Shown here one piece after another: positions 35,858-45,792 of a stretch of DNA of 64,000 nucleotides. Source of the DNA: ZC4RG29 sp964521255 (GTDB lineage Bacteria > Bacteroidota > Bacteroidia > Cytophagales > Cyclobacteriaceae). Position 1 is the stretch's first letter, and every line of letters starts with the position of its first letter. The translations under genes and the position numbers were made by a program. The notes below the pieces were generated by a model, which had not been told where the DNA came from, searched no databases, and saw only the letters and a list, made by a program, of their open reading frames with translations. The DNA lies in the NCBI GenBank assembly GCA_964521255.1, contig CAZFRM010000003.1, positions 248,001 through 312,000 of the forward strand, given 5' to 3'.

Positions 35858-37048
35858 ATGAGAAATGTAGTTATGAGAAAAAGAGTTGTCGTTGGTCTTT
35901 CAGGAGGTGTTGATTCGAGCGTGGCTGCTTACTTGTTAAAAGAGCAGGGCTACGAAGTGATCGGCATGTTCATGAAGAACTGGCATGACGACTCTGTAAC
36001 GATCAGCAAAGAATGTCCCTGGCTTGATGATAGCAATGATGCAATGATTGTAGCACAACATTTAGGCATACCTTTTCAAGCCATTGACCTTAGTGTTGAA
36101 TACAAAGAAAGAATTGTTGATTACATGTTTGCGGAATATCAACGCGGACGTACACCAAACCCCGACGTACTTTGCAATCGTGAAATCAAGTTTGATATTT
36201 TTTTGAATACTGCCTTAAAGCTTGGCGCTGATTACGTTGCTACCGGGCATTATGTGAGAAAAGGTGAAACTGACGTGAACGGTAAAAAAATTTACCAATT
36301 GCTTGCCGGTAAAGATCCCAACAAAGATCAGAGCTATTTTCTCTGCCAGCTTACACAAGCACAACTTTCAAAATCACTTTTCCCGGTAGGTGAATTACTG
36401 AAACCCGAAGTAAGGGCTATCGCAAAAAAAATTGGTTTAGTGACGGCAGATAAAAAAGATTCTCAAGGACTTTGCTTTGTTGGAAAAGTTCATCTTCCGG
36501 AATTTTTGCAACAACGACTTGAACCTAAAAAAGGTACGGTAGTTGAAATTCCGTCTGACTCACCTGCATTCAAAAATGGATTTGATCAAAATGATCTTGT
36601 AGGTCTCACTACACCGTATTCATTAGATCCTTCACTGGGAAAAATTGCAGGTGAACATAATGGCGCTCACTACTATACTATTGGCCAGCGCAGAGGATTA
36701 AACATCGGTGGATATCCTGAACCTCTCTTTGTGATTGGAACAGACACCGACAAAAATATTATCTACACCGGCATGGGTGAAGATCATCCCGGACTCTACC
36801 GAAGAGGATTGTTTATTCCCAATGAAGATGTTCATTGGATTCGAAATGATTTTTCTTTGAAGACCGGTGAATCAAAAACCTATCAAGCTCGCATTCGGTA
36901 TCGTCAACCTCTGGAAGATTGTACACTCTACAAAAAAGATGACGGGCTATATATCATTTTCGATAAACCACAACGCGGTGTAACTCCCGGACAATTTGCT
37001 GCGTGGTATGATGGCGAGGAATTGGTGGGATCTGGAGTGATTAGTTGA
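35858..37048 (+). CDS. mnmA: tRNA-specific 2-thiouridylase MnmA
   Basis: A 396-residue enzyme. The PP-loop is VVGLSGGVDSSVAAYLL, followed by MFMKNWHDD. The first catalytic cysteine lies in NPDVLCNREIKFD, and the second in DSQGLCFVGKVHLPEFL. HYYTIGQRRGLNIGG and the C-terminal RGVTPGQFAAWYDGEELVGSG are MnmA signatures. It thiolates U34 of tRNA Lys, Glu and Gln. AAGG five bases before ATG 35858 favours this start; ATG 35873 is also possible. Confidence 0.97.
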   Translation: MRNVVMRKRVVVGLSGGVDSSVAAYLLKEQGYEVIGMFMKNWHDDSVTISKECPWLDDSNDAMIVAQHLGIPFQAIDLSVEYKERIVDYMFAEYQRGRTPNPDVLCNREIKFDIFLNTALKLGADYVATGHYVRKGETDVNGKKIYQLLAGKDPNKDQSYFLCQLTQAQLSKSLFPVGELLKPEVRAIAKKIGLVTADKKDSQGLCFVGKVHLPEFLQQRLEPKKGTVVEIPSDSPAFKNGFDQNDLVGLTTPYSLDPSLGKIAGEHNGAHYYTIGQRRGLNIGGYPEPLFVIGTDTDKNIIYTGMGEDHPGLYRRGLFIPNEDVHWIRNDFSLKTGESKTYQARIRYRQPLEDCTLYKKDDGLYIIFDKPQRGVTPGQFAAWYDGEELVGSGVIS

Positions 37049-37090
37049 GGATTGTCGTCGTGCACGATTAACCGTTAATATTAACTTCAC

Positions 37091-39469
37091 TCAGAAAGGA
37101 TATCCAATGGCAATATTCAAAATCAAATTTTCCTTTCTCCAATTCTTGCTTCCAAAATCAATTTCATCAAACACCCAACGGTCGCCATCTGGCAGGTAAG
37201 GTTTGCGAATGGGAAAAGCAAAATCAAACCGGAGAATAAAAAAATTAAAGTCGAGACGAAAGCCCAACCCTGTACCCACAGCAAGTTCTTTGAGGAATGT
37301 GTCTTCGTTGAAGGTCGCGCCTGGTCTTGGGTCCTCGCTCTTGCTCCACAACCAGATATTCCCGGCATCAACAAACAGAGCGCCTTTAAGGTATCTAAAA
37401 ATATCGTAGCGAAATTCAACGTTACCTTCCAGTTTAATATCAGCACGCTGATCGACAAAGTAATCGTCATCGTAATTAGGATCGTCGTAAACATTGTAAG
37501 TACCCGGACCGATAGATCGGGCTGGGAATGCTCTGATACTGCTGGATCCTCCGCTTGAAAATTGCTTTACATAAGGTAGCGTGATTGAATTTCCATAGGG
37601 ATAACCCGATCCGAAAGCTATTCTCGTTACCAGTTTATTCCGTCTGCTCATCTGCCAATTATACCTGAAATCAATGTCGCCCATTACGAATTGTGAATAA
37701 GGTTGTCCTAAAAAACTATAAGGAGGACCCTCTTCAGAACTTGTATTTTTATTTATCAAATGAAGAAGATTACCCGACATACTGAAATTAGCCTTAAAAT
37801 AAAAAGTGGATTTGGAAATCCCTGCATCGCTAAAGGTTTGAGTCTCCTGTTCCTTTAACTGTGTATTCAATGTAAAGGAATAGCGCATACCCGCAATAAA
37901 CTGATTTTGAAACGAATTTTTCAAGGTAGGATTATCATCCAGCAACTCCTGAAAGTCCGCCGTTACATCGCTTACTCTTACATAGCTGATATCAATCGGA
38001 AAAAACTCATGGCTCTTCGTAGTTGTCTCACGCCAGATGTAACCGAACCCAACATTGAAAGAATTCATCTGGAAATAACCTATACGGCGTTGAAAGTCCA
38101 TTCCCGCTTTGATATTGGTTCGAGGCAAATATTTATTTGAGTACCTGTAAATATTCACAGGCAGAATCATCCTTGGAATCGAAAGGCTTGCTTCTGTGGA
38201 AAATTGTATAGCGTTAATAGGTGTCGTTTGCTTATTGCTGATCTGCCATTCATACGATCCATTGATCGTCCATTCAAATCGTTCTGCGCCTCGCATAAAA
38301 TTTCTATTGGTAAACGTAATACCAACCCCGGGCCCCACAAAGTTATTCGACTTCGAGACCATTTGCGTTTCAAAGCGCAACGATTTTTTCAATGCCGGTG
38401 TAAGAAAAATATCCGTATTTAGTCCGTCCAATGAATCAGAAGACTCTTTGTATTTAATGTTAACAAACTTGAATGTACCCAATCCCATCAAATGACTGAT
38501 CGTATAATTGTGATTGTCCCGACGGTATAACGAGTCTTTCTTTAGATTAACAACATTGGCAATAATTTTTGGACGGTACGTTTCATTTGTGCTTGAGTAG
38601 TGATATCCTCCTACTTCAACAACTTTAGCTTCGTCACGAGTAGAGTCACTATGCAAATAATAATCATTAATAATATTGATGTCCTTCAACACATATTTTC
38701 GCTTAGCCTTTTCTGGTGTTTCAGGCAGTAGGGTTAGCGTAAGATCAACTTTACGATTCCCGACTGTGGTATCCGCTTCAAATAACAAGTACCGGTCATC
38801 AAAATAATAATATCCATGATTTTCAACGATGGCCTCTATCCTGGAGAGTTCTGATTTCAATCTTTGAAGATTGTAACGCCTGCCTGTTTTTATGAGCGAC
38901 TCTTTTTTAATTTCTTCAATCAATGAAGTAAACATGGTATCAGCAGGATATTCAATGGTCTGGATTCTAAAGGGAGGATATAAATCAATTGTATAGGTAA
39001 CATGCCCTTTCTTTTTCTTTACCGATGAAGAAGAACTTACCTGTGATTCGAAGAAGCCGCTATTAAACAAATTGCCTTGAAGAATATTCGCTGTCCTCTC
39101 AGGGTTAACATCTTTCATGAGTACAGGAGGTTCCCCCACTTTTTTCCTGATCCAACTTCGTAGTCCTTTCGGTTTTTTAGGTGTATCCATGGTGTAATAA
39201 ATCCAGACCTCCGGACGCATACCTAAAAATTTGAAGTTAGGTTTGGGTTCAATCAACTCTTCAAGCTTGCTGCTGATATTCTTCTTTCCTCTGACTTTTC
39301 CGTGTGATTCGAAGTGAATACTTGAGCCGTCGTAAAAGGTTTCGTCATCCTTTAAAAATGAAGTGGCCGTACAGGAAAATAAAAAGCAACATGATATCAG
39401 CAACAGAAACAAACTGAAATTATTCCGGACAATAATACGCTTATCAGAAACCTTAATCCTTTTTATCAT
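37091..39469 (-). CDS. tamL: TamL: lipoprotein TamA-like outer-membrane assembly factor (Omp85 family)
   Basis: A 792-residue Omp85-family protein. Unlike proteobacterial TamA, it has a lipoprotein signal ending in LFSC (about residue 33), the hallmark of Bacteroidota TamL. POTRA-like repeats (FRIQTIEYPADTMFTSLIEE and similar) precede the 16-stranded barrel, which carries VKQFSSGGSSSIRAFPARSIGPG, the conserved Omp85 region, and ends IAIGYPF with a terminal Phe. With TamB it inserts or transports proteins or lipids across the outer membrane. Its start overlaps the tamB stop by 17 bp, so both are translated from one transcript. Confidence 0.93.
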   Translation of the reverse strand: MIKRIKVSDKRIIVRNNFSLFLLLISCCFLFSCTATSFLKDDETFYDGSSIHFESHGKVRGKKNISSKLEELIEPKPNFKFLGMRPEVWIYYTMDTPKKPKGLRSWIRKKVGEPPVLMKDVNPERTANILQGNLFNSGFFESQVSSSSSVKKKKGHVTYTIDLYPPFRIQTIEYPADTMFTSLIEEIKKESLIKTGRRYNLQRLKSELSRIEAIVENHGYYYFDDRYLLFEADTTVGNRKVDLTLTLLPETPEKAKRKYVLKDINIINDYYLHSDSTRDEAKVVEVGGYHYSSTNETYRPKIIANVVNLKKDSLYRRDNHNYTISHLMGLGTFKFVNIKYKESSDSLDGLNTDIFLTPALKKSLRFETQMVSKSNNFVGPGVGITFTNRNFMRGAERFEWTINGSYEWQISNKQTTPINAIQFSTEASLSIPRMILPVNIYRYSNKYLPRTNIKAGMDFQRRIGYFQMNSFNVGFGYIWRETTTKSHEFFPIDISYVRVSDVTADFQELLDDNPTLKNSFQNQFIAGMRYSFTLNTQLKEQETQTFSDAGISKSTFYFKANFSMSGNLLHLINKNTSSEEGPPYSFLGQPYSQFVMGDIDFRYNWQMSRRNKLVTRIAFGSGYPYGNSITLPYVKQFSSGGSSSIRAFPARSIGPGTYNVYDDPNYDDDYFVDQRADIKLEGNVEFRYDIFRYLKGALFVDAGNIWLWSKSEDPRPGATFNEDTFLKELAVGTGLGFRLDFNFFILRFDFAFPIRKPYLPDGDRWVFDEIDFGSKNWRKENLILNIAIGYPF

Positions 39470-42400
39470 TCGCCTTGAAGAGTTCTCTCAGTGTATTATA
39501 ATCTTTTATATAAATAAGTCCTGTACCTGTTTTTTTCAATTCACCGTCGATCATATCATAGTCGCTATTGTAAAAACCCGTTACCCGAAGTCTTCCATCT
39601 TTTGTGAGTTTATATTCCAGGGCAAGATCTCCGATATAATCAGAAAAGTTTTGATTATCCTGCTGGTCTCCTTCGAGATCTACATTTCCCGACAGCTTCA
39701 CTACGAGCCGGTCGCTTAACAAATTTTTAGAAACACCTACCTGAAGTTGCGTTTGGCTCGTTGATCCTTCACCTGAATAGTCTTCATACGAATTCACATC
39801 AAAAGTAAGTTCAACACCTTTTACATTTTCAGACATCTGGTTAAGCTGATCTGAAAGAAACTGGCTCACACTGGTGCGCGCAACATTTTCCAAATTTCCA
39901 CCACCTTGTGTTTCAAATGGATTATCCGTCATAAATCGCTTTAATACCAATAGAGAAAAAACCTGCTTGTTGAGATCCGATTCTCTTGTATTGATGTCCT
40001 GAATTTTTGCGTATACACTACCACCCATTGCATTTTTATCCTTTTCCTTCATATCAAGAGAAAAGCTGATCTCCGGTGAAAGTATTTTACCATCCACATT
40101 GAGATACACAATAAAAGCCAGGCGCTTGTTGTTTTGAGGATCTTCACTTTGTAACAATTCAGCGGGAGAAGCTTCAACATTATAAATGCCTGTTATATCA
40201 AGCTCCGCATCCAAAGGGTCACCGGTCCAGGTAATGGAACTTCCCTTCTGAATTTCAAAATCCCGCTTCATCAGTTTATAAAATGTAATACCATACGATC
40301 CGCTCGTTAATTCGTAACGGCCGGTGAGATCCATATTTCCGGTAGGATCGATATCCAGGGTAAGCGTTGCATTTCCATTAACGGTAAGCCTATCTCCTGT
40401 TAGTGGGTCAATAAGAATGTTTAGTGTCTCCTTATCGCTCAATTCAATCTTTGCCGTGAGCGCAATACCCTGCATGACAGCAATCGAATCTTTCCGGGAT
40501 TGTACATCACGCTCAACAGATGCCAGGAAAGGATCCTTGTGTACATCACGATCTACAAATTTCACAACACCTTTCTGTTCCATAACTCCCTGATCATCCT
40601 GTGGCACAACATACGTGAGATTACTCTCATCACCCATACTTACCTGTGCATCTACCTCCGGGTAACTTGAAGTACCGGTAACCTTTACATCAGCATTTAC
40701 AATTAATTTGCCGAAGAAAAGATCATTCGTACCTTCTTTCGTATCCAACATTAAAAAGTTTTTGGCCTGCGCTGTGAAGTCTAGTTTGAAACCTTGCTTC
40801 TTGTCTGATTCTATCTTACCATTTAGCACGAAAGGATTATTCTTTTGATCCCTGATGCTGAAATTCGAAAATGCGACTTGCTGCTGATTAAAAGTAATTG
40901 ACTCGTTGGTTAAGCTAACTTTTGTATTAATGTATGTAGGTATAAGGGAAGTATTCTCAAAGGTCAGTTTCCCATCAAACTCAGGACTATTCGTTTTTCC
41001 CGACAAAGAAATTTTACCCGTAAGATTTCCATCAAGATCTTTTACCTGTCCAAAAAATAATGGCTCGATTGCAGCAAGGTCAAGGGAAGTAATCCTCGCA
41101 TCAACATTGGCCATAGATATGGAATCTTTGATTGAGTAATTACCTTTTACATCAATGTTAGTAGCGGGTCCATGTATACCAACGTTAAAATCATACGCAT
41201 TGGCTGATGGTTGATTCGCTTTGATCTTCAGATCACCCAGTTTACTTTCTGATAAGGTAATATCATTGACGGAGATGTCAGCCGTCAATAATTGTTCATT
41301 GTTCATCTTATTAAATTTAACGTCACCCTGAATTATGCCCTGGATTAATGTATCCTGTGGAAAAAACATATGCGCCAGCGTTGACAGTTTAAGTTGACTC
41401 AACATTATTTCTGCAGAAGTTTGCGCACCCTGTTGAGCATTCACTTTTATCATCTGCTCATTATTTGACAGGCTGAATTCAGCTTTCAATATTCCTGCTT
41501 TACTAATCGTTATAAAATTATCTTCAGGTACCTCCCACTTGTCATAATTTAAAATGACTTTATCCGGCAGAAGTTGAAATTTAGTTGCCTCATCTGATTT
41601 CGAAAATATACCTCCCAAATTATAGTGCTCCTTTTCCAGGGAATCGTATAGAGCAATTTCTGTAGTCATGGTATTGTCTTTGACTTCTCCTTTGAAATTG
41701 AGTGATGAAACACGCACTATGCTTGCGGAAATATCTGAAGCATGAAATTCATAATTAAGTTTATCACTGTCCGAAGTTGCCGTGAATTTCAATTTCTCAC
41801 CGGAAATATTTCCATACTCTATTTCATCAATACCAACGACGATATCTAATTTTTTATCGGCGCTATTGAAATCGCCTTTTATTTCGCCCGGTACAAATCG
41901 TTTAAGATCCGGCATAATCACATCGGTCAATAAAGACGTATCGTCGATCTTGAGATTAAAAGAAAATTGCTGCGGCTTAGTTGAAGAATAATAAATTGTG
42001 TCAGTCCAAGAATAATACGTATTAAAATAATCTTTCATCACAGCAGGCAAATCCAAAATATCAAATGAACCGCTGAACTTTCCATTAATAATATTGGATC
42101 GAATTGACAACTCAGTTTTTTCCTCATCATGGAGAGATGCAAATAATAGTGAATCCACTTTATATAACTTGTCTCCATTATAAATAGCAACATTATAAAG
42201 ATTGAGATCACCATTCAAATCTTCAAGGTTGGCATTGTCCATATCCACGCTTAAGGTGAATCGTGATTTCAGCGGGCGCTCTGTGAGATGCAATGCATTA
42301 AAGTCGGCATTGACAAGATCAAAATTGAAATGATAAGCTTGTTTATCCTTTTTGAAACTATAATCAAAATCACCATCAAATTCAAAGTTTAGATTAGGAT

Positions 42401-44435
42401 CATTCATTGATGCTTTACCGGCAAACAGATAGTCCTTTAGATTTCCGTCAACAACGAAATCTTTGTAGATGTAATCTTTAAATCCGAAACTATTCATATT
42501 GATCTTGAATTTCACCTGGTGGTTTTCCAGCGTAAGACCAGCGCCATCAAACGAGGCGTCAAGATCGAGCGTACCCACATCTCCATTCTTCAGCAATTTG
42601 CCAAGCGCAAACTCATTGACAGCAATAGAGCCATCATATTCAGGAATGGAACTGTTTAATTTAGTGCTAACATCAAGTTGAATTGAACCGAGATCACTAT
42701 TAAATGTGGATTTGGCAGAAGGTCTTTCAACCGTACCGGAGAAATTACCACTCAAATCAATCCACTCGGGAAGTTCAATAGAAGCCGGCAATAACGTGTC
42801 TGGCAGAATCGATTTAACATCGTTTGATGTTGTATAAAACTTTTTAAGCTCTATGTTGAAAAAAGTTTTTTCGATATCCGGCAAGCCTTTAATGGTGCCT
42901 TTGGTTTGCAGTGTGGTTTCTTTTAACGCAGATACTTCCAACTGCTCAATTTGCAGATCATTAATTTTACCATGAACTCTTGTGTCAAGATGAATATCTG
43001 AAAGAGGGGATATCTTCAGTGGCATCTTGTCTGACCAACCCGGAATAAAATAATTTAAATCTGCTAAACCAATGTGGAAATTTCTCACGTTGGCATCAAT
43101 CTTCATTTCAGGGTAGGTTGAACTTAAATTCTTTAATGAAGAGAATTCGCTGTGAAGATCGAGTTCAAATCTGGTAGCCGCTGTTTGTAATAAAAAATCT
43201 TTAACGTCGGCTGTATGCTCACTGATTGAAACGTCTCCCTGAAGCGCCTGCAAAACAAATCCTGAACGTTCGCTGAAAGAGAACTCCTTTAAATCAATTG
43301 AGTACCCTGATTCTGATACAGCAATATCCTTCGCTCCAAGCTTAAGTTCGGATATCCATAAGTGATTAAAGTCAATCCCTGGAGATTTCGGTTTGTTAAA
43401 ATCATAGTATTGAATACTATTATTGGTCAATTCAATTTCATCCAAAGAGAATTTCCATCCCGGTTCGTCACTATTTGTTTTAACTTCATTCGAATCATCT
43501 GCCACCGAACTTGTGTCAGCGCCTTGTAGAATATGATAAGCAACAAATGTCTTATCAAGGGTAAATTCACTGAGATCGATCGTCTTTTCTTTTAAGTTGA
43601 TGTCATTCACCTGAAGAGTAGCCTTTCCAAGATTTAGTGTTGCTTCCTGCTTACTTGCCAATTGACTATATCGAATATTTATTCTTTGAAGGTCTATCCC
43701 ATGAATTTTAAAATCAAAAGCATTTTGTTCTCCACCTTCTTTTGGCAAATCACCTGGTGATTCTTGCGTTGGTGATTGGCCTTGAGTAAAGCTTGCATCA
43801 ACACCGGTCAGTAAGAAATTATCAACATAGATACGCGACTGCTCAAGGTCAAACTCATCCATATTTATTTCAAGTGTCTCAAGTTTTAACTGGAGGTCAT
43901 TTCCCATCAACGCATCAACATAAGAAACATTTATCTTACTTAGCTCAACATCTACAAGTGCGAATTGCCATGCCTTTTTCGTGGTGTCGGGAGGAGGCGC
44001 TGTACTGTCGGAGAACGCTTTTATGATATAATCAAAATTAAATACACTATCCCCGGTTCGATTTATCGAAGCTTTAAGATCATCAATCGAAACTGTGTTC
44101 AGTTCAATGCGCTTGTCAAGCAGTGCAAAAAGGTCTGTATCAACAGAAAGTCTACCTGCATATAATAAGGTGTCGTTTTTCTGATCTTCAAAATAGATTC
44201 CTTCCAGAACTACTTTTTTAGGAATAGAAAGACTTATATGCTCCAGTCCAACCTTTGTTCCTATTTTTTCCGATAAAAAAGTGACCGCCTTTTGCTTTAT
44301 GTATTGTTGAACGGAAGGAATTTGAATCGCCAGGGAAACCAGGACCAGGACCAAAAAGATTCCGGCAACCACCCAGGCGGTGATGCGGAGGATCTTAATC
44401 CCAATTTTCTTTAAACGATCTTTATTAAAGCTCAT
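39453..44435 (-). CDS. tamB: Translocation and assembly module subunit TamB
   Basis: A very long 1660-residue protein. The N-terminal membrane anchor (RITAWVVAGIFLVLVLVSLA, about 18-40) is followed by AsmA-like VTFLSEKIGTKVGLEHISLS. The body is a continuous beta-rich groove with repeated FxFxGxxD-type strands. The C-terminal ~350 residues are the DUF490/TamB domain (SSITWTGDPLDAELDITGIY; VQSFLSDQLNQMS-like segments). It is a bridge-like protein spanning the periplasm that passes lipids or assists barrel assembly. It overlaps tamL by 17 bp. Confidence 0.95.
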   Translation of the reverse strand: MSFNKDRLKKIGIKILRITAWVVAGIFLVLVLVSLAIQIPSVQQYIKQKAVTFLSEKIGTKVGLEHISLSIPKKVVLEGIYFEDQKNDTLLYAGRLSVDTDLFALLDKRIELNTVSIDDLKASINRTGDSVFNFDYIIKAFSDSTAPPPDTTKKAWQFALVDVELSKINVSYVDALMGNDLQLKLETLEINMDEFDLEQSRIYVDNFLLTGVDASFTQGQSPTQESPGDLPKEGGEQNAFDFKIHGIDLQRINIRYSQLASKQEATLNLGKATLQVNDINLKEKTIDLSEFTLDKTFVAYHILQGADTSSVADDSNEVKTNSDEPGWKFSLDEIELTNNSIQYYDFNKPKSPGIDFNHLWISELKLGAKDIAVSESGYSIDLKEFSFSERSGFVLQALQGDVSISEHTADVKDFLLQTAATRFELDLHSEFSSLKNLSSTYPEMKIDANVRNFHIGLADLNYFIPGWSDKMPLKISPLSDIHLDTRVHGKINDLQIEQLEVSALKETTLQTKGTIKGLPDIEKTFFNIELKKFYTTSNDVKSILPDTLLPASIELPEWIDLSGNFSGTVERPSAKSTFNSDLGSIQLDVSTKLNSSIPEYDGSIAVNEFALGKLLKNGDVGTLDLDASFDGAGLTLENHQVKFKINMNSFGFKDYIYKDFVVDGNLKDYLFAGKASMNDPNLNFEFDGDFDYSFKKDKQAYHFNFDLVNADFNALHLTERPLKSRFTLSVDMDNANLEDLNGDLNLYNVAIYNGDKLYKVDSLLFASLHDEEKTELSIRSNIINGKFSGSFDILDLPAVMKDYFNTYYSWTDTIYYSSTKPQQFSFNLKIDDTSLLTDVIMPDLKRFVPGEIKGDFNSADKKLDIVVGIDEIEYGNISGEKLKFTATSDSDKLNYEFHASDISASIVRVSSLNFKGEVKDNTMTTEIALYDSLEKEHYNLGGIFSKSDEATKFQLLPDKVILNYDKWEVPEDNFITISKAGILKAEFSLSNNEQMIKVNAQQGAQTSAEIMLSQLKLSTLAHMFFPQDTLIQGIIQGDVKFNKMNNEQLLTADISVNDITLSESKLGDLKIKANQPSANAYDFNVGIHGPATNIDVKGNYSIKDSISMANVDARITSLDLAAIEPLFFGQVKDLDGNLTGKISLSGKTNSPEFDGKLTFENTSLIPTYINTKVSLTNESITFNQQQVAFSNFSIRDQKNNPFVLNGKIESDKKQGFKLDFTAQAKNFLMLDTKEGTNDLFFGKLIVNADVKVTGTSSYPEVDAQVSMGDESNLTYVVPQDDQGVMEQKGVVKFVDRDVHKDPFLASVERDVQSRKDSIAVMQGIALTAKIELSDKETLNILIDPLTGDRLTVNGNATLTLDIDPTGNMDLTGRYELTSGSYGITFYKLMKRDFEIQKGSSITWTGDPLDAELDITGIYNVEASPAELLQSEDPQNNKRLAFIVYLNVDGKILSPEISFSLDMKEKDKNAMGGSVYAKIQDINTRESDLNKQVFSLLVLKRFMTDNPFETQGGGNLENVARTSVSQFLSDQLNQMSENVKGVELTFDVNSYEDYSGEGSTSQTQLQVGVSKNLLSDRLVVKLSGNVDLEGDQQDNQNFSDYIGDLALEYKLTKDGRLRVTGFYNSDYDMIDGELKKTGTGLIYIKDYNTLRELFKANDKKD

Positions 44436-44670
44436 TCTAATACAGGTGGATTCTGTTCAAATTAATGCCAGATCAAAATAAAACAACAGGAAATCAGAAA
44501 ATGATTAAAAAGAGGGTTCAAAATGTATTTCATGGCAATGCAGGTTGCGAATCAGGCAGTTGACCCCTCAATGGCATAAAGGTTTTAAAAGTTAGTCTTA
44601 CAATAGACTATTTCTTTAACTTTTTAAACCAATTCGGTACTTTTAAGAACGCAATTAACGTTCTAAGGCT

Positions 44671-45183
44671 ATGAAACCATTGAGAATTATCTTACTGCTG
44701 ACCTTTGCTTTGCCTTTTTCATGTGAGGAGAGCGACCAGCCTGTTATTAGCGATCTCACCGGAAACGAAACAGTATATTCGTTAGAGCAGGGATCAGGAT
44801 ATTCGATTAGCGGAGCAATAATTTTCAAAGAAAAGAAAGATGGAAGTACGCGTATTAATATTGCCCTTACCGGAACGGAAGGTGAGTTATACCATCCTGT
44901 GCATCTTCATATTGGAGACATCTCTTTGGAAGATGCAGACCTGGCGGCGCAGTTGAACCCGGTTCATGGAAAAACAGGAAAAAGTACTACTGATTTTAAG
45001 ATGCTGGCAGACGAATCAACTATTACTTATAATGATTTGAAAAATTTTGCCGGTTGTATAAAGATACATTTGGCAGCAGCAGGACCTGAACGCGACATCA
45101 TATTAGCCGCTGGAAATATAGGTCAACTTTCATCCGGATCAGCGGGCGGACGGCTTTCTATAGCCACTTGCAAAAGTGAATAA
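44671..45183 (+). CDS. Lipoprotein with CHRD/Cu-Zn-SOD-like beta domain
   Basis: A 170-residue protein with a signal peptide ending in the lipobox PFSC. The mature domain has SISGAIIFKEKKDGSTRINI and GELYHPVHLHIGDIS with HxH, a His-rich motif seen in CHRD and Cu-Zn superoxide dismutase-like folds, and ends FAGCIKIHLAAAGPERDIILA. Metal binding is therefore possible, but the complete set of dismutase ligands is not seen. It is transcribed away from tamB. Function unknown. Confidence 0.7.
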   Translation: MKPLRIILLLTFALPFSCEESDQPVISDLTGNETVYSLEQGSGYSISGAIIFKEKKDGSTRINIALTGTEGELYHPVHLHIGDISLEDADLAAQLNPVHGKTGKSTTDFKMLADESTITYNDLKNFAGCIKIHLAAAGPERDIILAAGNIGQLSSGSAGGRLSIATCKSE

Positions 45184-45211
45184 CACATCACTTTGCCAGG
45201 AGCTCTGAATT

Positions 45212-45520
45212 TTAATTATCGTGCCTCAACTTAAGACGGACGCTCATTTCCGGGGTAAGGTTTTCCGCATATACACCGTATGCATCTACTAAAGTACCTC
45301 TTAATCCATCCTCCGAACTAATAGCAAACAGTACACTATTATCGTCCGTGCTACTCATGCCTTCAAAACGATAAAATTCCTCCACGGTAAAATCTTCAGG
45401 GTGAACATGCAATTCAAGAGACTTGCATTCCAGGCAATGCGGTTGAAGACTGAAATCTTCCGTAAAGCCTCTATCTTTCAGATCCTGAATAGCTTCAGTC
45501 AATGTATCATACGCTTTCAT
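45212..45520 (-). CDS. Small conserved Bacteroidota protein (often mislabelled phosphoribosylpyrophosphate synthetase)
   Basis: A 102-residue soluble protein starting MKAYDTLTEAIQDLKDRGFT. It includes LQPHCLECKSLELHVHPEDF, with a CxxC, and EFYRFEGMSSTDDNSVLFAI and RGTLVDAYGVYAENLTPEM. This family is frequent in Bacteroidota and is often labelled phosphoribosylpyrophosphate synthetase, although it is much too short for that enzyme and has no PRPP-binding loop. The real function is unknown. A start at 45529 is also possible. Confidence 0.8.
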   Translation of the reverse strand: MKAYDTLTEAIQDLKDRGFTEDFSLQPHCLECKSLELHVHPEDFTVEEFYRFEGMSSTDDNSVLFAISSEDGLRGTLVDAYGVYAENLTPEMSVRLKLRHDN

Positions 45521-45580
45521 AACCAACATATTTTAGATTAAACAACTATATAACATTCAACTATCATGCTTGGTTTTATG

Positions 45581-45621
45581 GCATCACCATTTACATGGAT
45601 TAAGCACTGAAGTGGTGATGC
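45581..45621. repeat. Hairpin between the CusB-like gene and its downstream neighbour
   Basis: GCATCACCA (45581-45589) pairs perfectly with TGGTGATGC (45613-45621) across a 23-base loop. There is no T-run. It lies about 170 bp after the CusB-like stop codon and may be part of the operon's 3' end. The rest of 45530-45792 shows no gene. Confidence 0.45.
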
Positions 45622-45792
45622 TGCCCAAAATCTGCATTATGATGTTAATTTCAGGTACTCCTTGATTCTATTCCATGATAAAGCTCACGCGGCTTAAAAA
45701 TTCTTATCATTCTGACTTGTTGAGTGCTAACACAAAAAAATGATGTTCCATTTTTGTTGAACGATATACCCAACCTGTGGATTTTGAGCCTG

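Noticed and set aside
45718..45733. GAGTGCTAA resembling half of a CIRCE element
   Set aside because: The matching TTAGCACTC half at the required spacing is absent and no heat-shock gene follows.
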